From Bacillota bacterium (GTDB lineage Bacteria > Bacillota_I > Bacilli_A > ML615J-28 > CAG-698): DNA of 8,593 nt. A program made the position numbers and the translations under genes. The DNA lies in the NCBI GenBank assembly GCA_023410025.1, contig JAEYQM010000057.1, positions 1 to 8,593 of the forward strand, read 5' to 3'. Position 1 is the stretch's first letter. Every line of letters begins with the position of its first letter. This document shows positions 6,009 through 8,593 of the stretch, in pieces. The notes beneath the pieces are model-generated. The model saw only the letters and a program-made list of their open reading frames with translations, was not told the DNA's origin and did not search any database.

Positions 6009-7364
6009 TTATTCATCATAGTCTTCACGATTAAAAGATTTATTATTGATCGCATTTTCTAATTTTAGTTCTAATAAATTAATTTTATGTTCAATCATTG
6101 ATATTTTACTCATTAAGTTATAAACTAAATATTTAATATCATTATTATAATTGATTAAAATCTCTACATCACTAGGATAACATCCAAATTCATCAATGAA
6201 CATGCTTATATATTCATGATTAGTAGTTTTATATAGTACGTTGATTAAATCATTTTTATTAAGTGTCCAATATTTAAGATAAAGATTTATGCTTTTTTTA
6301 ATTGTTTCTGTTTTCTTTGTATTTAACATCTTATCTATATAAAATAATAATACCTTTCTCAAATCAGGAACGTTAAAAAACTCCATAATATAATCTATTA
6401 CCTTGTAAGAATCATCAATACATAAATTATATAGTAATTGATTTCCCTTTTCATTTAAACTAATTGTTGGTTTTATTTGAAAATTGGATTTAATAATGTT
6501 AAATAGTTTACTTGATATCTTATATTTATCATAATAAATATTACTAAATAAATCAAAACTATATAGCGTAGGTAAATTTAATGCTTTTAAAATTATTTTT
6601 AGATTCTGTTCTTCAAACAAATCTTCATGAACATTTTTACAATATATATTTCTCATTTCTTCAATTTGCGGATGTATTTTATGTGGAACATCTTCAAGTA
6701 TAGGAATATTTTCATTTGGATAATATTGTTTAAATGGTCCTACAAAACTAACAAAATATTTAGTTAACAAATACTTATCTTTTTTTAGCAAAGTTTCAAT
6801 AAATTCTATAGACATTTTAGTTTCAAACTGTTCAAGTAAAAAAATTTTAAAGCGGTCCTCTTCATAAATACCATAAAATAAAATAATTTCTTTTATAATT
6901 ATTTGATCAAAGCTAATTTTAGTTTTAGGTTCAATAAATATTTTTTTATCTTTATCATAAATCCATATTTTATTCTCAAGTAACATAAAAACTTCTTTTT
7001 TATCAATGCGAAAATTTTTTTTCCAGTTTTCAGGATAATACTCGATAAACTCACTATTATTAGAGTCATAATTAAATTTAAAGAAATTATATAATTTATT
7101 ACTAATATTTTTGAAGTATTCTTGTTTATTAGCAATTGTATTTCTATTTTCATTATTTCTGCATTCTAATATATCATCAACAGTAATTTCAAAATAATTA
7201 GCCATTTGATCTAATAAACTTAAATCTGGATATCCATTTCCATTTTCCCATTTACTAATGGTTTGTGGCTCAACATGTAATATTTTTGCTAGATCAAGTT
7301 GTGTCATACAATTTTCTTCTCTTAGATTTTTAATATATTCACCAATTAATTCTTTGCTCTTCAT
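6009..7364 (-). CDS. XRE-family transcriptional regulator with large C-terminal region
   Basis: This 451-residue protein starts with a clear Cro/C1-type helix-turn-helix. Within residues 5-66, TQLDLAKILHVEPQTISKWE (21-40) forms the DNA-contacting helices, followed by NGNGYPDLSLLDQMANYFEI and DDILE. The remaining 385 residues are unlike the short tails of most XRE repressors. They are rich in Leu, Ile, Lys and Asn, look helical, and end in a probable coiled coil (ISMIEHKINLLELKLENAIN, about 417-436). No membrane helix, kinase, peptidase or metal site is seen. Such tails in related regulators often bind peptides or partner proteins, but that is inference here. AAAAGGAG lies 11 bases before the ATG, and a promoter and two palindromes lie upstream. 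The gene is probably co-transcribed with the unknown 172-residue protein. What it controls is not shown by the sequence; autoregulation is the simplest guess. Confidence 0.88.
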   Translation of the reverse strand: MKSKELIGEYIKNLREENCMTQLDLAKILHVEPQTISKWENGNGYPDLSLLDQMANYFEITVDDILECRNNENRNTIANKQEYFKNISNKLYNFFKFNYDSNNSEFIEYYPENWKKNFRIDKKEVFMLLENKIWIYDKDKKIFIEPKTKISFDQIIIKEIILFYGIYEEDRFKIFLLEQFETKMSIEFIETLLKKDKYLLTKYFVSFVGPFKQYYPNENIPILEDVPHKIHPQIEEMRNIYCKNVHEDLFEEQNLKIILKALNLPTLYSFDLFSNIYYDKYKISSKLFNIIKSNFQIKPTISLNEKGNQLLYNLCIDDSYKVIDYIMEFFNVPDLRKVLLFYIDKMLNTKKTETIKKSINLYLKYWTLNKNDLINVLYKTTNHEYISMFIDEFGCYPSDVEILINYNNDIKYLVYNLMSKISMIEHKINLLELKLENAINNKSFNREDYDE

Positions 7365-7392
7365 AATATCTTCTTCTCCTTTTTCAATTATT

Positions 7393-7421
7393 ATTTTATA
7401 TTAATTAATACGATATATCAA
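7393..7421 (-). promoter_or_regulatory. Promoter of the XRE regulator gene
   Basis: TTGATA (7421-7416), a 17-base spacer and TAAAAT (7398-7393) on the minus strand each match the SigA consensus at five of six positions. Transcription would start near 7386, giving a short leader that begins just before the ribosome-binding site at 7376-7383. Confidence 0.55.
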
Positions 7422-7453
7422 TAAACTTAAATGTGTTTTTACTATAAATAATG

Positions 7454-7471
7454 TTATGATAAATATCATAA
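7454..7471. repeat. Operator-like palindrome TTATGATAAATATCATAA
   Basis: This is a perfect 8-bp inverted repeat with a two-base centre (TTATGATA-AA-TATCATAA). It is about 90 bases upstream of the regulator's start codon and about 33 bases upstream of its -35 element. Its length and symmetry suit binding of a helix-turn-helix dimer. Which protein binds is unknown. Confidence 0.45.
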
Positions 7472-7483
7472 TTTAGATTTTAA

Positions 7484-7500
7484 GTAAACTTTGCGTTTAC
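7484..7500. repeat. Operator-like palindrome GTAAACTTTGCGTTTAC
   Basis: Two 6-bp half-sites, GTAAAC and GTTTAC, flank a five-base centre. Unlike most repeats in this DNA the half-sites contain G and C at both ends, so chance is less likely. It lies 12 bases from the other palindrome, in the 277-base gap between the 140-residue gene and the regulator. No gene was found in that gap. Confidence 0.45.
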
Positions 7501-7597
7501 AAATATATAAATAAGATTAATATATGGTTATCAAAAAAATAATGTAAATTTTTTTTATATTTGCCTAACTTAATTTTGTATAATATAAATAAAATTA

Positions 7598-7626
7598 TTG
7601 ACTTTATAAGATTTTAACAATATATT
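7598..7626 (+). promoter_or_regulatory. Plus-strand promoter-like sequence antisense to the 140-residue gene
   Basis: TTGACT (7598-7603), a spacer of exactly 17 bases and TATATT (7621-7626) form a near-consensus SigA promoter on the plus strand. Transcription would begin near 7633 and run into the 3' end of the minus-strand gene at 7643. No plus-strand gene follows, so it would make an antisense RNA if active. Such matches also occur by chance in A+T-rich DNA. Confidence 0.3.
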
Positions 7627-7642
7627 AAAAAACATTCAACTA

Positions 7643-8065
7643 TTAATATAGTAGATTTCTTTCAATTAAAAAAGAACTCGTAACATATAATATAGATATA
7701 ATATCGATTATTAAAAAATATATTTGAAATTCAAAGAATATTTGAAGTACCAAAACTGTGTATAAAAGAACTAATGTCATGGAAAAAACTAAAATAAAAA
7801 ACAATATTAATATTACCTTATTATTTATATGAATTTTTCTTATATTATTAGTATCAAATTTTTTTTCACCTTTAAAATAAATACTACATCTATAATAATG
7901 ATAAGTTAACATTATAAAACCTAAATCAAATAATACAAAAAACATAATAGGAAATAAATATTTAATTGTAAATATAATGTAACCTAATGTAAATATTAAT
8001 AAACATGATATTAGTAAACTCAATATGAAAATTGCATATGAAAATAAATATATTTTTTTATTCAT
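7643..8065 (-). CDS. Four-helix integral membrane protein of unknown function
   Basis: This encodes 140 residues. Predicted membrane helices lie at about 6-30, 32-55, 83-105 and 114-133. A short basic loop (GEKKFDTNNIRKIHINNK, 66-83) separates the two helical pairs and should face the cytoplasm, as should both ends. No catalytic or transport motif is visible and I do not recognise the family. GGTAAAGGAG lies about 11 bases before the ATG. The ATG overlaps, as ATGA, the end of a short open frame that may be a decayed upstream gene. No convincing terminator follows within the 277-base gap to the XRE gene. Confidence 0.7.
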   Translation of the reverse strand: MNKKIYLFSYAIFILSLLISCLLIFTLGYIIFTIKYLFPIMFFVLFDLGFIMLTYHYYRCSIYFKGEKKFDTNNIRKIHINNKVILILFFILVFSMTLVLLYTVLVLQIFFEFQIYFLIIDIISILYVTSSFLIERNLLY

Positions 8066-8179
8066 AATTTAGTTTTCTCCTTTACCTTTTTCTTTATTAG
8101 ATCAATATATTTTTTAAAAAAAGCAAAATATAATTTCAATTAAAATAATATTAAATATATTCTCAATTAATCTTATCAT
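8062..8179 (-). other. Possible small frameshifted gene ahead of the 140-residue gene
   Basis: On the minus strand an ATG at 8177-8179 opens a 21-codon frame (MIRLIENIFNIILIEIIFCF) that stops at 8114. The next frame reads FKKYIDLIKKKVKEKTKL and ends in a TGA that overlaps the next gene's ATG as ATGA. The two join into a 38-residue hydrophobic-then-basic peptide if one T is removed from the run of seven T at 8116-8122. That looks like a mini membrane protein with an indel. No clear ribosome-binding site was found for the first ATG, and short open frames are common by chance here. Confidence 0.25.
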
Positions 8180-8202
8180 TAAGTATAATCATAAAATAAA
8201 TT

Positions 8203-8532
8203 TTAAAATAAAGCCCCAATATAAAAACTACATAAATTACAAATTAATGATAAAACAATAGATTTATTTAAATTCTTTGTTAATAGAAAATAAACTATTG
8301 ATTCTATCACAAAGACTAATATTTCAAATATAAATAACCATAAATAAAAATTAGTTACAAATAACATTGCAATATTTAGTTAGATATTAGTAATAATGTT
8401 AGTAATTAAACACAATAAATATATTTTATAAGATTTTTCTTTAAATAATACTACACATAATTCCTCAACAATTACAGTTATTACAAGTGGTTTTAATAAA
8501 TACAAATATAAAAGCATCATAAAATAATGCAT
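8203..8532 (-). pseudogene. Membrane-protein gene interrupted by an in-frame TAA
   Basis: From the ATG at 8532 the frame encodes 50 residues (…LKPLVITVIVEELCVVLF…LLCLITNIITNI) and hits TAA at 8380-8382. The same frame then continues for 58 more codons without a shift (LNIAMLFVTNFYLWLFIFEI … NLCSFYIGALF) to TAA at 8203. Read through, the product has about 109 residues with four hydrophobic helices. From memory it resembles a small membrane-protein family with conserved Glu in helix 1, an N-x-x-TNP-x-x-N turn, a second Glu and an N-x-SF-x-x-G end. The stop falls inside the TNP-x-x-N turn. A nonsense mutation is therefore more likely than two separate genes. The ATG directly abuts the stop codon of the upstream gene (TAAATG), suggesting former translational coupling. 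Confidence 0.6.
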
Positions 8533-8593
8533 TTAAATGTTCTCACTCTTAAAGATAAAATAAGCGCCTTTAATATAAGTGTTACTTCCATAA
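8533..8593 (-). CDS. 3' end of an unidentified gene (partial)
   Basis: The minus-strand frame entering at the right edge reads YGSNTYIKGAYFIFKSENI and stops at 8533-8535, immediately before the ATG at 8532. The codons are mixed (GGA, AGT, AAC, GGC, GCT) rather than pure A/T, and the stop abuts the next start, so I take it as the C-terminus of a real gene. The AAGAGTGAG within its last codons could serve as ribosome-binding site for the next gene. Nineteen codons are too few for identification. Confidence 0.5.
   Translation of the reverse strand, partial: YGSNTYIKGAYFIFKSENI

Noticed and set aside
6899..7153. Minus-strand open frame of 84 codons inside the regulator gene
   Set aside because: It is an alternative frame of the XRE gene, lysine/isoleucine-rich as expected for shifted A+T-rich code, without its own start signals.
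7571..7597. Inverted repeat TAATTTT/AAAATTA after the 140-residue gene as a terminator
   Set aside because: The loop is 13 bases, the stem only A/T, and no T-run follows on the minus strand.
8517..8591. 24-codon frame starting ATG at 8591
   Set aside because: It overlaps the more coding-like gene end at 8533-8593 in another frame and has no supporting context.
1..8593. Alternative genetic code with TGA as tryptophan
   Set aside because: Trp codons in the conserved genes are TGG, and TGA closes the 85-residue gene at its proper end; the break in the pseudogene is TAA, which this code change would not explain.
1..8593. tRNA, rRNA, CRISPR array, insertion sequence or prophage genes
   Set aside because: I looked for cloverleaf-type segments, regularly spaced repeats, and transposase or integrase motifs and saw none.

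Overview
The window is a very A+T-rich stretch of a low-GC Gram-positive-type chromosome (Bacillota or Mycoplasmatota). Genes have purine-rich Shine-Dalgarno sites. Tryptophan is read from TGG and TGA serves as a stop (end of the 85-residue gene at 1769), so the standard bacterial code applies rather than the Mycoplasma/Spiroplasma code. Acholeplasma-like, Izemoplasma/Haloplasma-like or Erysipelotrichia-like bacteria would fit; I cannot choose between them from sequence alone. Every supported gene is on the minus strand, so transcription runs from right to left.

In order of transcription: (1) Right edge to 7643 is an accessory, partly decayed cluster. It holds the 3' end of an unidentified gene, a membrane-protein gene directly abutting it that is interrupted by an in-frame TAA, a possible frameshifted mini-ORF, and an intact four-helix membrane protein of 140 residues. 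(2) 7364-5402 carries a large XRE-type transcription factor (451 residues, mostly uncharacterised helical region) and a soluble protein of unknown function (172 residues). Upstream of the regulator are a good promoter and two perfect operator-like palindromes. (3) 5092-2808 is the conserved core: a YhiN/HI0933-type flavoprotein and a long form of the 16S rRNA methyltransferase RsmH, 20 nt apart and closed by a strong hairpin terminator. (4) 2679-411 is a tight four-gene unit with its own extended -10 promoter and its own terminator. It encodes a membrane-anchored protein with a possible permuted NlpC/P60 (LRAT-like) active site, a two-helix mini-protein, a two-helix protein with a C-terminal soluble domain, and a four-helix protein with a C-terminal region resembling a bacterial PH domain. 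(5) Positions 1-371 hold no intact gene. There is an orphan terminator-like hairpin, a degraded open stretch, and a ribosome-binding site at the extreme edge for a gene lying outside.

The housekeeping pair (yhiN-like, rsmH) is thus flanked by two unrelated accessory blocks. The most interesting is the 2679-411 operon, in which one potential enzyme anchored at the membrane is encoded with three small membrane proteins of uncharacterised type. The right-hand block shows gene decay. No rRNA, tRNA, CRISPR array, transposase or integrase was seen.
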